NCBI RefSeq assembly: GCF_947497695.1
Contig: NZ_CANMHM010000002.1
Location: 372,001 to 436,000, forward strand
Length of the DNA: 64,000 nucleotides
DNA from: an uncultured Polaribacter sp.
GTDB lineage: Bacteria; Bacteroidota; Bacteroidia; Flavobacteriales; Flavobacteriaceae
Direction: 5' to 3'
Position numbers and translations under genes: made by a program. This document shows, piece by piece, positions 53,336 through 62,091 of the stretch. Under the pieces are notes generated by a model that made no database searches, was not told the DNA's origin, and saw only the letters and a program-made list of their open reading frames with translations. Numbering within the stretch: position 1 is the first letter of the stretch; every line of letters begins with the position of its first letter.

Positions 53336-56300
53336 TTGTTTGCTTTTTTTAATTTGAATTCTTCTCTCCAACTATATAAAACAGGTAAAAGAAAATAAGA
53401 TGTGATATCTATGACCATTCCTCCAAAAATTGGAATCGCCATTGGAATCATAATATCGCTTCCTTTTCCTGTAGAGGTTAAAACTGGTAATAATGCTAAA
53501 ATTGTTGTAACAGTAGTCATTAAACAAGGACGAATTCTTTTTTCTGCAGCTTCCAAAGCTGAAGCTCGTATGCTCTTTTTATCTGCAGGTTTTTCACGTT
53601 TAAAAGTTTGTGTTAAATAGGTTGCCATAACTACACCATCATCTGTAGCAATACCAAACAATGCAATAAAACCAACCCAAACTGCTACACTTAAATTGAT
53701 GGTTTTCATATTAAATAAGTCTCGCATATTTTCACCAAAAAAGCTAAAATTGAAAAACCAATCTTGCCCATATAACCAAATCATAATAAAACCACCTGCA
53801 AAAGCAATGGTTATTGCTGTAAAAACCATAAATGATGTAGCAACCGATTTAAACTGGAAATATAAAATCAAGAAAATAATTGCTAATGCTAATGGAACTA
53901 TAACAGACAGTGTTTTTTCTGCACGTAATTGGTTTTCATAAGTTCCAGTAAATTTATAACTGATGCCTTTTGGAACCGTTAATTCACCAGAATCTATTTT
54001 TTGTTGAAACAATTCTTGGGCATTTTCTACTACATCAACCTCTGCAAAACCATCTAATTTATCAAACAGTACATAACCAATTAAAAAAGTATCTTCACTT
54101 TTTATAACTTGTGGACCTTGCTCATATCTAATCGTTGCTAACTCACTTAAAGGAACAGAATTCCCTTTTTCAACAGGAATATAAATGTCTTTTATAGATA
54201 CAGGATTGTTACGCAATTCTCTTGGATAACGAACTCGAATTCCATAACGTTCTCTTCCTTCAACAGTTTGAGTTAATTGCATACCACCAACTGCAACTTT
54301 TAAAACATTCTGAACGTCTTCAATAGAAATACCATAACGTGCTATTTTTTCTCTATTAATATCAATCAGTAAGTATGGTTTCCCTACAATTCTATCTGCA
54401 AAAACAGCTTCAACTTTAACACCTTCTGCTTGTTTTAAAAAACTTTCTAATTGCAAACCAAAAGCTTCAATTTGTTTTAAATCTTGTCCTTTTACTTTTA
54501 TTCCCATTGGTGCACGCATACCAGTTTGTAGCATTACCAGTCTTGTTTCTATGGGTTGTAATTTTGGAGCTGAAGTAACGCCTGGTAATTTGGTGACTTT
54601 TACAATTTCATTCCAAATATCATCTGGAGAACTAATTTCTGGTCGCCAATTTCTGTAGTATACACCATCTTCATCTTCGATTAGTTGAGACCTTTCGACT
54701 TGGCTCAAGGTGACATTTTTAGAATTATTCGGATTTGTTACAAAACCACCATTTTTCAATTCAAAATCACCATCTTCATTTACTTTATAACGTTGTCTTT
54801 TTCCCTCTGAATTTCTCATATATTCAGTTTTATACTGAATCATATTTTCATACATTGATAAAGGTGCAGGATCTAAAGCAGATTCTGTTCTACCAGCTTT
54901 ACCAACCACAGTTTCAATTTCTGGAATTGTGGCTACTGCCATATCCAATTGTTGTAAAACGCGTTTATTTTCTGCAACTCCAGAATGTGGCAACGAAGTT
55001 GGCATTAATAAAAATGAACCTTCATTTAAAGAAGGCATAAATTCTTTACCTGTGTTGTTTAAAATCCAACCTCCAAAAATAAGAACAGTCGCAGGAATTA
55101 TTAAAAACAACACTTTATTAGCCAAGGCCCATTTTAAAATTTGACCATAATATTTTCTAAAAACTGAAAATATTCCTAAAATACCAAAGCAAATAATGGC
55201 TACAAAAAGCAAGTTGATTAAGATACTTCTATTAAAACCTAATGGACGCCAATATTCTGCGAGTAAGAATATAATGGCTGTACAAGAAATAATGATATTT
55301 ATAAGGTTGTTATTTTTCTTGTTTAGTTTTCCTGTAATAACCAATAAACCATTAACTCCAAAAGCAATTAGAATTACACCTAACCAATAACCACTAATTG
55401 TAATTACAATACCAGCAACTATTAAAGCAATATTTATAATATGATTAAAAGATTTTTTTAGTGTTGTTTTTCTGAATAGATAAGCTGCAAAAGGTGGAAT
55501 TAAAAATAAAGCAATAACCAAAGAAGCTGATAGTGCCATTGTTTTTGTAAACGCCAAAGGTCTAAACAATTTACCTTCTGCACCAATCATTGTAAAAACA
55601 GGTACAAAACTTATAATTGTTGTTAAAACTGCTGTTAAAATAGCGCCAGAAACTTCTGCAGTTGCATTATAAATTACTACGTCTGTAGTATATTTTGTTC
55701 CATCTTCACGAGTTTGTAACTTTTTATCATCTAAATGACGAATCATATTTTCGGCGAGAATTACACCAACATCAACCATAGTTCCTATCGCAATTGCAAT
55801 ACCTGAAAGTGCTACAATATTTGCATCCACATTAAATAGTTTCATCGTTACAAAAACCATTAAAACTGCAACAGGTAATAAACCAGATATTAAAATAGAA
55901 GCTCGAAGATTGAAAACCATTACAATAATTACCAAAATGGTAATCAAAATTTCTAATGTTAACGCTTCATTTAGTGTGTCTAAAGTTTCTTCAATTAATT
56001 CTGTTCTATCGTAAAAAGGAACAATAGTTACTTGTGATGTTCTACCATCTGCTAAAATTTTTGTTGGTAAACCTCCTTTTAATTCTTCAATTTGAGTTTT
56101 TACATTCGTAATTACTTCCATAGGATTTGCGCCATATCTTGCAACTACAACACCACCAACAACTTCTGCGCCTTCTTTGTCTAACAAACCTCTTCTTGTT
56201 GCAGGACCTAAAGAAACTTTACCAATATCTTTTATTTTGATTGCTGTAAAATCTTCGGAAGTAACTACTGCGTTTTCAATATCTTCGATAGATTTAATAT

Positions 56301-57060
56301 ACCCCAAACCACGAACTAAATATTCAGCTTGATTGATTTCTAAAGTTTGTGCTCCAATATCTTGATTGCTACTTTTAACGGCTTTTACAACTTGATTTAA
56401 ACCAATATTGTATTGACGCATTAATTCTGGATTCACGTCCACTTGATATTCTTGAACATAACCACCAATTGAAGCAACTTCAGAAACGCCACTTGCAGAC
56501 GACAATCCGTATTTTACGTAGTAATCTTGAATACTTCGCAATTCTTGTAAATCCCAACCACCAGTAACGTTTCCTTTTTCATCACGACCTTCTAAAGTGT
56601 ACCAAAATATTTGTCCTAAACCTGTGGCATCTGGACCTAAAGCAGGATTTACACCTTCTGGTAATAAATTGTTAGGTAATGAATTTAGTTTTTCTAAAAT
56701 TCTACTTCTGCTCCAATAAAACTCGATATCCTCTTCGAAAATAATGTAGATACTGGAAAAACCAAACATAGAAGAACTTCTAATTGTTTTAACTCCTGGA
56801 ATACCTAATAACGAAGTTGTTAATGGATATGTAATTTGATCTTCAATATCTTGAGGTGAACGACCATCCCACTTTGTGAATACTATTTGCTGATTTTCGC
56901 CAATATCTGGAATAGCATCAACTGCAACAGGATTGCTTGGTAAAAATGGAATATCCCAATTAAAAGGAGCGTTTACGGTACCCCAACCTACAAATAATAA
57001 GAGTAGTAAAACTGCGACAAGTTTATTTTCTATTAAAAATTTGATGCTTTTATTTAGCAT
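53332..57060 (-). CDS. cusA: CusA/CzcA-family heavy-metal RND permease
   Basis: This is a 1242-residue proton-driven metal exporter. HME-RND features are IENKLVAVLLLLLFVGWGTV in TM1, DAIPDIGENQQIVFTKWDGR, LGPDATGLGQIFWYTLEG, and TM4 IAIGTMVDVGVILAENMIRH. A repeat-derived insertion NNSKNVTLSQVERSQLIED lies in the second periplasmic loop. The protein has extra membrane segments near residues 540-640 relative to E. coli CusA. The Cus rather than Czc assignment rests on the CusB, HMA and DUF305 neighbours. ATG 57060 is preferred to 57081. Confidence 0.94.
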   Translation of the reverse strand: MLNKSIKFLIENKLVAVLLLLLFVGWGTVNAPFNWDIPFLPSNPVAVDAIPDIGENQQIVFTKWDGRSPQDIEDQITYPLTTSLLGIPGVKTIRSSSMFGFSSIYIIFEEDIEFYWSRSRILEKLNSLPNNLLPEGVNPALGPDATGLGQIFWYTLEGRDEKGNVTGGWDLQELRSIQDYYVKYGLSSASGVSEVASIGGYVQEYQVDVNPELMRQYNIGLNQVVKAVKSSNQDIGAQTLEINQAEYLVRGLGYIKSIEDIENAVVTSEDFTAIKIKDIGKVSLGPATRRGLLDKEGAEVVGGVVVARYGANPMEVITNVKTQIEELKGGLPTKILADGRTSQVTIVPFYDRTELIEETLDTLNEALTLEILITILVIIVMVFNLRASILISGLLPVAVLMVFVTMKLFNVDANIVALSGIAIAIGTMVDVGVILAENMIRHLDDKKLQTREDGTKYTTDVVIYNATAEVSGAILTAVLTTIISFVPVFTMIGAEGKLFRPLAFTKTMALSASLVIALFLIPPFAAYLFRKTTLKKSFNHIINIALIVAGIVITISGYWLGVILIAFGVNGLLVITGKLNKKNNNLINIIISCTAIIFLLAEYWRPLGFNRSILINLLFVAIICFGILGIFSVFRKYYGQILKWALANKVLFLIIPATVLIFGGWILNNTGKEFMPSLNEGSFLLMPTSLPHSGVAENKRVLQQLDMAVATIPEIETVVGKAGRTESALDPAPLSMYENMIQYKTEYMRNSEGKRQRYKVNEDGDFELKNGGFVTNPNNSKNVTLSQVERSQLIEDEDGVYYRNWRPEISSPDDIWNEIVKVTKLPGVTSAPKLQPIETRLVMLQTGMRAPMGIKVKGQDLKQIEAFGLQLESFLKQAEGVKVEAVFADRIVGKPYLLIDINREKIARYGISIEDVQNVLKVAVGGMQLTQTVEGRERYGIRVRYPRELRNNPVSIKDIYIPVEKGNSVPLSELATIRYEQGPQVIKSEDTFLIGYVLFDKLDGFAEVDVVENAQELFQQKIDSGELTVPKGISYKFTGTYENQLRAEKTLSVIVPLALAIIFLILYFQFKSVATSFMVFTAITIAFAGGFIMIWLYGQDWFFNFSFFGENMRDLFNMKTINLSVAVWVGFIALFGIATDDGVVMATYLTQTFKREKPADKKSIRASALEAAEKRIRPCLMTTVTTILALLPVLTSTGKGSDIMIPMAIPIFGGMVIDITSYFLLPVLYSWREEFKLKKANK
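54686..54714. repeat. REP-like repeat inside the cusA coding sequence
   Basis: TGAGACCTTTCGACTTGGCTC AAGGTGACA reads like the common dispersed flavobacterial repeat. It contributes in frame to cusA (residues VTLSQVERSQL on the coding strand) in a segment that looks inserted relative to family members as I remember them. Confidence 0.55.
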
Positions 57061-57170
57061 TATATTTTGATTATTAAACAATTAGACATAGATGTTAGAA
57101 AAACATCGAATACAACAAATTATCCTTATAACATTGCAGTTATAGGATATTATAGTCTATTGTTTAAAAA

Positions 57171-57593
57171 TCAAATTAAATAAGTCTCGTCAATCTTGAA
57201 GATTTCTTTTATGACGAGTGGTGGTTCGTATTCTTCGAACGAAGATACATTATTCTCTAAATTTTCAAAAAGATTAATGTATGTGTAGATAAACGAAGCA
57301 ATAAATAATTCTTGGTTAAAAGATATTTTATCAACCTGCAATTGTACTTCGTCTTGACCATCAATTAATACTTGTTCATCTTTGCAACAATCTTTTTTTA
57401 TGATTGAACAACCAGAAATAGCTACAGAAGTATCTTTCTGATTTTCCATTCCGCAAGTTGAAGCTTCAGAAAAAATTGCAGTATCTACAAGAGTATCACC
57501 ACAAAAATGTTTTGTGATAGCAAATGAAGTTGTAGAAAATAAGACTACAAACGACATTAAAACAGCTAATATTTTATGTGATAACTTTGACAT
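57171..57593 (-). CDS. HYC_CC_PP-type cysteine-rich secreted protein
   Basis: This 140-residue protein has a signal peptide (MSKLSHKILAVLMSFVVLFSTTSFA) and then TKHFCGDTLVDTAIF, CGME, GCSIIKKDCCKDEQVLIDGQ, and a hydrophobic or helical C-terminal part. The His-Phe-Cys, Cys-Cys and C-terminal Pro-Pro (EYEPP) pattern matches the HYC_CC_PP family found beside metal-efflux genes. A periplasmic metal-binding role is likely but unproven. ATG 57593 is chosen because it begins a standard signal peptide. It lies between the P-type ATPase and cusA. Confidence 0.85.
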   Translation of the reverse strand: MSKLSHKILAVLMSFVVLFSTTSFAITKHFCGDTLVDTAIFSEASTCGMENQKDTSVAISGCSIIKKDCCKDEQVLIDGQDEVQLQVDKISFNQELFIASFIYTYINLFENLENNVSSFEEYEPPLVIKEIFKIDETYLI

Positions 57594-57656
57594 TCTAAAA
57601 ACAAAGGTACGAAATAGTGACAAAAAAGATTAAAATTAATGTTGAAAAATATTGTT

Positions 57657-59603
57657 TTAATAAATTCTCTGTAATCTTACAGCATTCAATATTGCTAACA
57701 AAGCAACACCAACATCTGCGAAAACTGCTTCCCACATTGTAGCTAAACCACCTGCTCCTAAAATTAGGACAATCACTTTTACGCCAAATGCTAATCCGAT
57801 ATTTTGCCATACAATTTTTCTTGTAGAACGACCAATTTGAATCGCTTTTACCACTTTTGAAGGTTGATCTGTCTGAATAATTACATCTGCTGTTTCAATG
57901 GCAACATCACTACCTAAACCTCCCATTGCAATACCAACATCACTTGCTGCTAAAACAGGTGCATCATTAATTCCATCACCAATAAAAGCAATCTTATTTT
58001 CTGAATTTTGTTTTAACTTTTCTACTTCATTTAATTTATCTTCGGGTAATAAACCGCCTTTGGCTTCTTCAATATTTAATTCTAATGCTACTTTTTGGGT
58101 AATAGAATCTTTATCTCCAGAAAGCATCATTATTTTTTTAATACCTACTTTGTGTAACGCCGTAATTGTTTCTTTTGCATCCTCTTTTAATTCATCTGCA
58201 ATAACAACATAGCCTGCAAAAGCGTTATCAATAGCCACTAAAACTATAGATTCTACAATAGTGTCAATTTCTTTGGAAACTTCGATATTATTTGCCTTCA
58301 TTAAGGCTTTATTACCAACTAAAACAGGTTTGTCATTTACGTTCCCTTTTAATCCTTTACCTGCAATTTCGGATACTTGTGAAGCTTCAAAATCTTTACC
58401 ATCTGCTTTATACTCTAAAATAGCTTTTGCTATAGGATGTGTAGATTGTTCCTCCATAGCCATTAAGTATTTCATAAATTCCTTTTCCTCCCATTTAATG
58501 GCTTTAATATCTTTAATTTTAAAAACTCCTTTTGTTACGGTTCCAGTTTTATCCATTACCAAAATATTAATCTTGGTCATTGCGTCTAAAAAAGAAGCAC
58601 CTTTAAATAAAATACCATTTTTTGAAGCTGCACCTAAACCACCAAAATATCCTAAAGGAATAGAAATTACCAAAGCACAAGGACAGGATATTACTAAAAA
58701 TATTAATGCACGATATAGCCAATCTCTAAACACATAATCATCTACAAAAAAATAAGGTAGAAATGTAACAGCTATTGCTAAAAACACAACAATTGGTGTA
58801 TATACTCTCGCAAATTTTCTAATAAACAATTCGGTTTTAGACTTACGAGTTGTTGCATTTTGAACCATATCCAGAATTCTGGCAATAGAACTGTCCTTAA
58901 ATTCTTTAGTAGTTTCAATTTCAATAACACCATCCATATTAATGCTACCTGCAAACACTTTTTCTCCTTTTGTAATCGTATCAGGTTTGCTTTCACCAGT
59001 TAATGCAGCAGTATTAAAAGAACCTTTTTCGGATAATAAAATACCATCTAAAGGAATTTTCTCACCAACACGAACTTTTACTTTTTCTCCAATTTCTACA
59101 GTTTCAGGATTTACCGATTTATAATCATTATTTCGATATACTAAAGCTTCGTTTGGACGAACATCAAGTAGCGCTTTAATATTACTTTTTGCTCTATTAA
59201 CTGCTGCACTTTGAAACAATTCTCCAACTGCATAGAACAGCATTACTGCAACTCCTTCAGGATATTCTCCAATTACAAATGCACCTATGGTTGCAATAGA
59301 CATTAGAAAAAACTCTGTAAAAACATCGCCTTTTGTAATACTTTTCCAACCTTCTTTTACTACAGGAAAACCTACTGGAATATAAGCAACACCATACCAG
59401 ACAATGCGAGTCCAATCTTTAAAAAATTCAACATCAAAATAATCTAATACAATACCAATAATTAGCATTGTAAAACTTATAATTGCTGGTACATAAGCTT
59501 TATAATTATTAGATTGACCACTATGATTATGACCATGATCGTGACTGTGTCCTTTTTCAGAGGTTGTTTTAATATCTCTTAAATTCAGTTTCTTTTTTTT
59601 CAT
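57657..59603 (-). CDS. Heavy-metal P1B-type ATPase (Zn/Cd/Pb type)
   Basis: This 648-residue ATPase exports divalent metal from the cytoplasm. It has no N-terminal HMA domain; instead a His-rich tail (GHSHDHGHNHSG, 18-29) precedes the membrane part. Core motifs are the actuator TGES (202-205), the transmembrane CPC (SCPCALV, 307-309), the phosphorylation site DKTGT (Asp351), the P1B-specific STHPIAKAI and the hinge GDGINDAPVLAASD. The ATG at 59603 is chosen over the in-frame start at 59681, which overlaps the GDCCVxC gene. It is in the merTP-like operon, 13 bp after that gene. Confidence 0.94.
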   Translation of the reverse strand: MKKKKLNLRDIKTTSEKGHSHDHGHNHSGQSNNYKAYVPAIISFTMLIIGIVLDYFDVEFFKDWTRIVWYGVAYIPVGFPVVKEGWKSITKGDVFTEFFLMSIATIGAFVIGEYPEGVAVMLFYAVGELFQSAAVNRAKSNIKALLDVRPNEALVYRNNDYKSVNPETVEIGEKVKVRVGEKIPLDGILLSEKGSFNTAALTGESKPDTITKGEKVFAGSINMDGVIEIETTKEFKDSSIARILDMVQNATTRKSKTELFIRKFARVYTPIVVFLAIAVTFLPYFFVDDYVFRDWLYRALIFLVISCPCALVISIPLGYFGGLGAASKNGILFKGASFLDAMTKINILVMDKTGTVTKGVFKIKDIKAIKWEEKEFMKYLMAMEEQSTHPIAKAILEYKADGKDFEASQVSEIAGKGLKGNVNDKPVLVGNKALMKANNIEVSKEIDTIVESIVLVAIDNAFAGYVVIADELKEDAKETITALHKVGIKKIMMLSGDKDSITQKVALELNIEEAKGGLLPEDKLNEVEKLKQNSENKIAFIGDGINDAPVLAASDVGIAMGGLGSDVAIETADVIIQTDQPSKVVKAIQIGRSTRKIVWQNIGLAFGVKVIVLILGAGGLATMWEAVFADVGVALLAILNAVRLQRIY

Positions 59604-59616
59604 CTTTTCTTCGGTC

Positions 59617-59823
59617 TTAACAACTACTTTTGTTTTGTTGAATTGGCGGACACGGAACTGTACCGTATGAACAATACACACAACAATCTCCTTTTTTAGG
59701 TTTCAGAACTTTTTTACAATTCACACATTCGTAGAAAAACTGACAAGCATTTGTTGGCATATCTTCTACTTTTTTATGTCCGCATTCTGGACAAGTAATT
59801 TCTGATTTTAGTGTGGTTTCCAT
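59617..59823 (-). CDS. GDCCVxC-type cysteine-rich metal protein
   Basis: This 68-residue cytoplasmic protein has several cysteine pairs: TCPECGH, CQFFYECVNCKKV, the signature KKGDCCVYCSYG, and VPCPP, ending in a C-terminal cysteine (KSSC). The family is found beside merT and P1B ATPases and probably buffers or delivers thiophilic metal. It is 5 bp downstream of merTP and 13 bp upstream of the ATPase. Confidence 0.92.
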   Translation of the reverse strand: METTLKSEITCPECGHKKVEDMPTNACQFFYECVNCKKVLKPKKGDCCVYCSYGTVPCPPIQQNKSSC

Positions 59824-59828
59824 TAGTT

Positions 59829-60416
59829 TTATTTTTTGTCGGTTACTTTATAACCTGTTGAGTTAATTACTTTCTCGATTTCCGTTTCATTCGTTTTGGT
59901 TTTGTCAAACTCAATGATTGCGTTACCATTTTCGTAGGATGCTTTTGAGATAACTATTCCGTTGAGTTTATTTATTTCGTGGTTTACGTGTTCTTCACAA
60001 CTCACACAGGTCATTCCACTGATTTTAAATTCTTTCGTTTTAATGTCTGATTTGTCAACTACGACTATTTGCTTTTCTGTGTTTGGATAAAAAATTCCTG
60101 AATAGTATGGGAAAGCCAACATCACTATTGCAAATACAGTTACAATTCCTAAAAAAGTTTTTGACTGCATAAATTTTGGTTTTTCATCCGTCTCGCATTC
60201 ACAATCAATTTCCTTTTGAGGTTTTAATTTTTGATACCAAGCAAAACCAAGAACTAAAATTGTTAGCCCAATTAAATAGGGTCTAAATGGTTCTATCCAA
60301 GAAAATGTTGAAGCAATTCCGCTTGTTCCTGCAATTAAAGCCAGAACAGGTGTTATGCAACATAAAGATGCTGTAATTGCAGTAAGTAAACCTACACCGA
60401 ATAATTTGTTTTTCAT
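59829..60416 (-). CDS. merTP: MerTP-like metal transport protein (MerT-MerP fusion)
   Basis: This is a 195-residue protein. The N-terminal half resembles MerT: the first helix carries the Cys pair (LLTAITASLCCITPVLALIA, Cys19-Cys20), and two further helices follow (PYLIGLTILVLGFAWY; LGIVTVFAIVMLAFPYY). The C-terminal half is a MerP/HMA domain with GMTCVSCEEHVNHEINKL. There is no merA or merR here, so it likely imports or passes thiophilic metal to the P1B ATPase rather than supporting mercury reduction. ATG 60416 is chosen over 60440. Confidence 0.93.
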   Translation of the reverse strand: MKNKLFGVGLLTAITASLCCITPVLALIAGTSGIASTFSWIEPFRPYLIGLTILVLGFAWYQKLKPQKEIDCECETDEKPKFMQSKTFLGIVTVFAIVMLAFPYYSGIFYPNTEKQIVVVDKSDIKTKEFKISGMTCVSCEEHVNHEINKLNGIVISKASYENGNAIIEFDKTKTNETEIEKVINSTGYKVTDKK

Positions 60417-60476
60417 TTTATTCTTATAAAAGCACAACAAAGGTGCAGTAAAATTCAGTGCAATGGAAGTGCATTT

Positions 60477-60890
60477 TTAATTACTACACTTATCACAAAT
60501 ACCTTTTACTACCAAGTTAACATTTTCTGAAATATAGCCATCTGGAACTTTAATTTGAGGTATTTTATGTTCTGTTAAACAAATGGTTTCGTTACAATTA
60601 TTACAATGAAAATGTAAATGTAAATCGGTTTCAATTTCACAATTACACCCCTTTTCACATAATGCATATTTTGTAATACCTGTACCATCATCTATTTGAT
60701 GTACTATTGCTTTTTCTTCAAATGTTTTTACTGTTCTGTACAATGTAGTTCTATCTGCTTTTTCAAAAGCATTTTCTATATCGCTTAATGTTACAGCCAC
60801 TTCTTTTTTTGCAAGAAACTTATAAATAAGTAAACGCATCGCTGTAACTCTAATTTTTTTAGATTCTAAAAGTTGTTCTATTGTTTTCAT
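60477..60890 (-). CDS. Fur-family metal-responsive repressor
   Basis: This 137-residue protein has a winged-helix DNA-binding half (MRLLIYKFLAKKEVAVTLSD; ADRTTLYRTVKTFEEKAIVH) and a metal-binding half with DLHLHFHCNNCNETICL and the C-terminal GICDKCSN, two CxxC zinc sites. It lies 3 bp after czcB and before merTP, so it probably regulates this metal operon (zinc or a thiophilic metal). A direct repeat AGTGCA-N5-AGTGCA (60461-60477) just downstream could be an operator. Confidence 0.9.
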   Translation of the reverse strand: MKTIEQLLESKKIRVTAMRLLIYKFLAKKEVAVTLSDIENAFEKADRTTLYRTVKTFEEKAIVHQIDDGTGITKYALCEKGCNCEIETDLHLHFHCNNCNETICLTEHKIPQIKVPDGYISENVNLVVKGICDKCSN

Positions 60891-60893
60891 AAT

Positions 60894-62087
60894 TTAATGT
60901 TCGTGTTCTGTTTCTCCTTTATTCATTTCAGCAATTAAATAATAGGCATTATTATATGCGATTTTAGAGTTTTTTTCTATCTCATTAATAAATTTAACTT
61001 CAATCCAATTATCATCCTTTACACCTAAAAGCACTTCAATAGGGGTAAAACTCCAATCGTTATTTTCTTTTTTTACAGAAAAAACAAAAAATCTATCTCC
61101 ATCTTTTATAATGGCACTTTCTGGTAATGCTTTTGTTATAGTATTATCAACTTGAATTTTCCCTTTTATGTACATTCCTGGAATTAAATTTCCTTTTTTG
61201 TTTTCAATTTCTGCGTGAACGTGAAGTGCTTTCGGATTATCTTCAAACGTTTTACTTACCGAATAAATTTCTGCTGATAGTTCTTCGTCTGAATTAGATT
61301 GTAAGTTGAATATCACTTTTTGCCCTTTTTTAACCTTGTAAACATCTTTTTCAAATACCATTAAATCTGCGTGAACGTGATGTGTATTTACAATTTCAAA
61401 AAGCTCTGTTTGTGGCTCTACATACTGCCCAGTTTTAACTTCAACTTTTTGCACAAAACCTTCTATTGGGCTTCTTAACGATATGTTTTGAGTAATTGTT
61501 CCATTACGAACTGATGACGTATTTACATTTAACAATTTCAATTGAGCTTCCAATCCGTTTACCATCGCTTTAGAAGCATCATATTGTGCTTCGGCTTTTT
61601 GAAAATTTGCACCAGAACCAACGCCTGCATCATATAATTTTTTTTGACGTTCGTAGTTTTTCTTCAAAAAATTACTGTTGCTAAAAGCATTCAAATAATC
61701 AGTTTGCATTTTTATAATATTTGGATGAGATAAATATGCTACTACTTGACCTTTTTTAACTTTATCGCCTTCAATTACATTTATGGATACTACGTTTGCA
61801 CCAATTACAGGGGTAATTGTTGCTTCGTTTTGAGGTGGCACTTCTAATGTGCCATTTGCTTCAACATAACCACTCATATTACGTAATGCAATGGTGTCTA
61901 TTTTCATCTGTAAAGCTTCAAACTGTTTTTGTGTAAGTATAACTTCTTTGGACTCTTTATGATTACTCTCTAATTCTTTATTATTTGAATTTGTGCTATT
62001 TGCTATTTTCTTATCACTATTAACACAAGCTGTTAACATAATACCCAGTAAAACAATTGTTAGAATATTATATGATGTTTTTTTCAT
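60894..62087 (-). CDS. czcB: CzcB-type efflux periplasmic adaptor
   Basis: This 397-residue lipoprotein (lipobox LLGIMLTAC, Cys21) has adaptor domains: lipoyl half VIGANVVSINVIEGDKVKKG, a helical hairpin (LKKNYERQKKLYDAGVGSGA to VNGLEAQLKLLNV), a second lipoyl half (LRSPIEGFVQKVEVKTGQYV) and a beta-barrel. The short His-containing C-terminus (EMNKGETEHEH) could bind metal. It is 4 bp after the CzcA-TolC fusion gene and 3 bp before the Fur-family gene. Confidence 0.93.
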   Translation of the reverse strand: MKKTSYNILTIVLLGIMLTACVNSDKKIANSTNSNNKELESNHKESKEVILTQKQFEALQMKIDTIALRNMSGYVEANGTLEVPPQNEATITPVIGANVVSINVIEGDKVKKGQVVAYLSHPNIIKMQTDYLNAFSNSNFLKKNYERQKKLYDAGVGSGANFQKAEAQYDASKAMVNGLEAQLKLLNVNTSSVRNGTITQNISLRSPIEGFVQKVEVKTGQYVEPQTELFEIVNTHHVHADLMVFEKDVYKVKKGQKVIFNLQSNSDEELSAEIYSVSKTFEDNPKALHVHAEIENKKGNLIPGMYIKGKIQVDNTITKALPESAIIKDGDRFFVFSVKKENNDWSFTPIEVLLGVKDDNWIEVKFINEIEKNSKIAYNNAYYLIAEMNKGETEHEH

Positions 62088-62091
62088 TTTC

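Noticed and set aside
59829..60416. Mercury resistance (mer) operon
   Set aside because: MerTP is present, but merA and merR are not, and the neighbours are a P1B ATPase and a Fur-family regulator.
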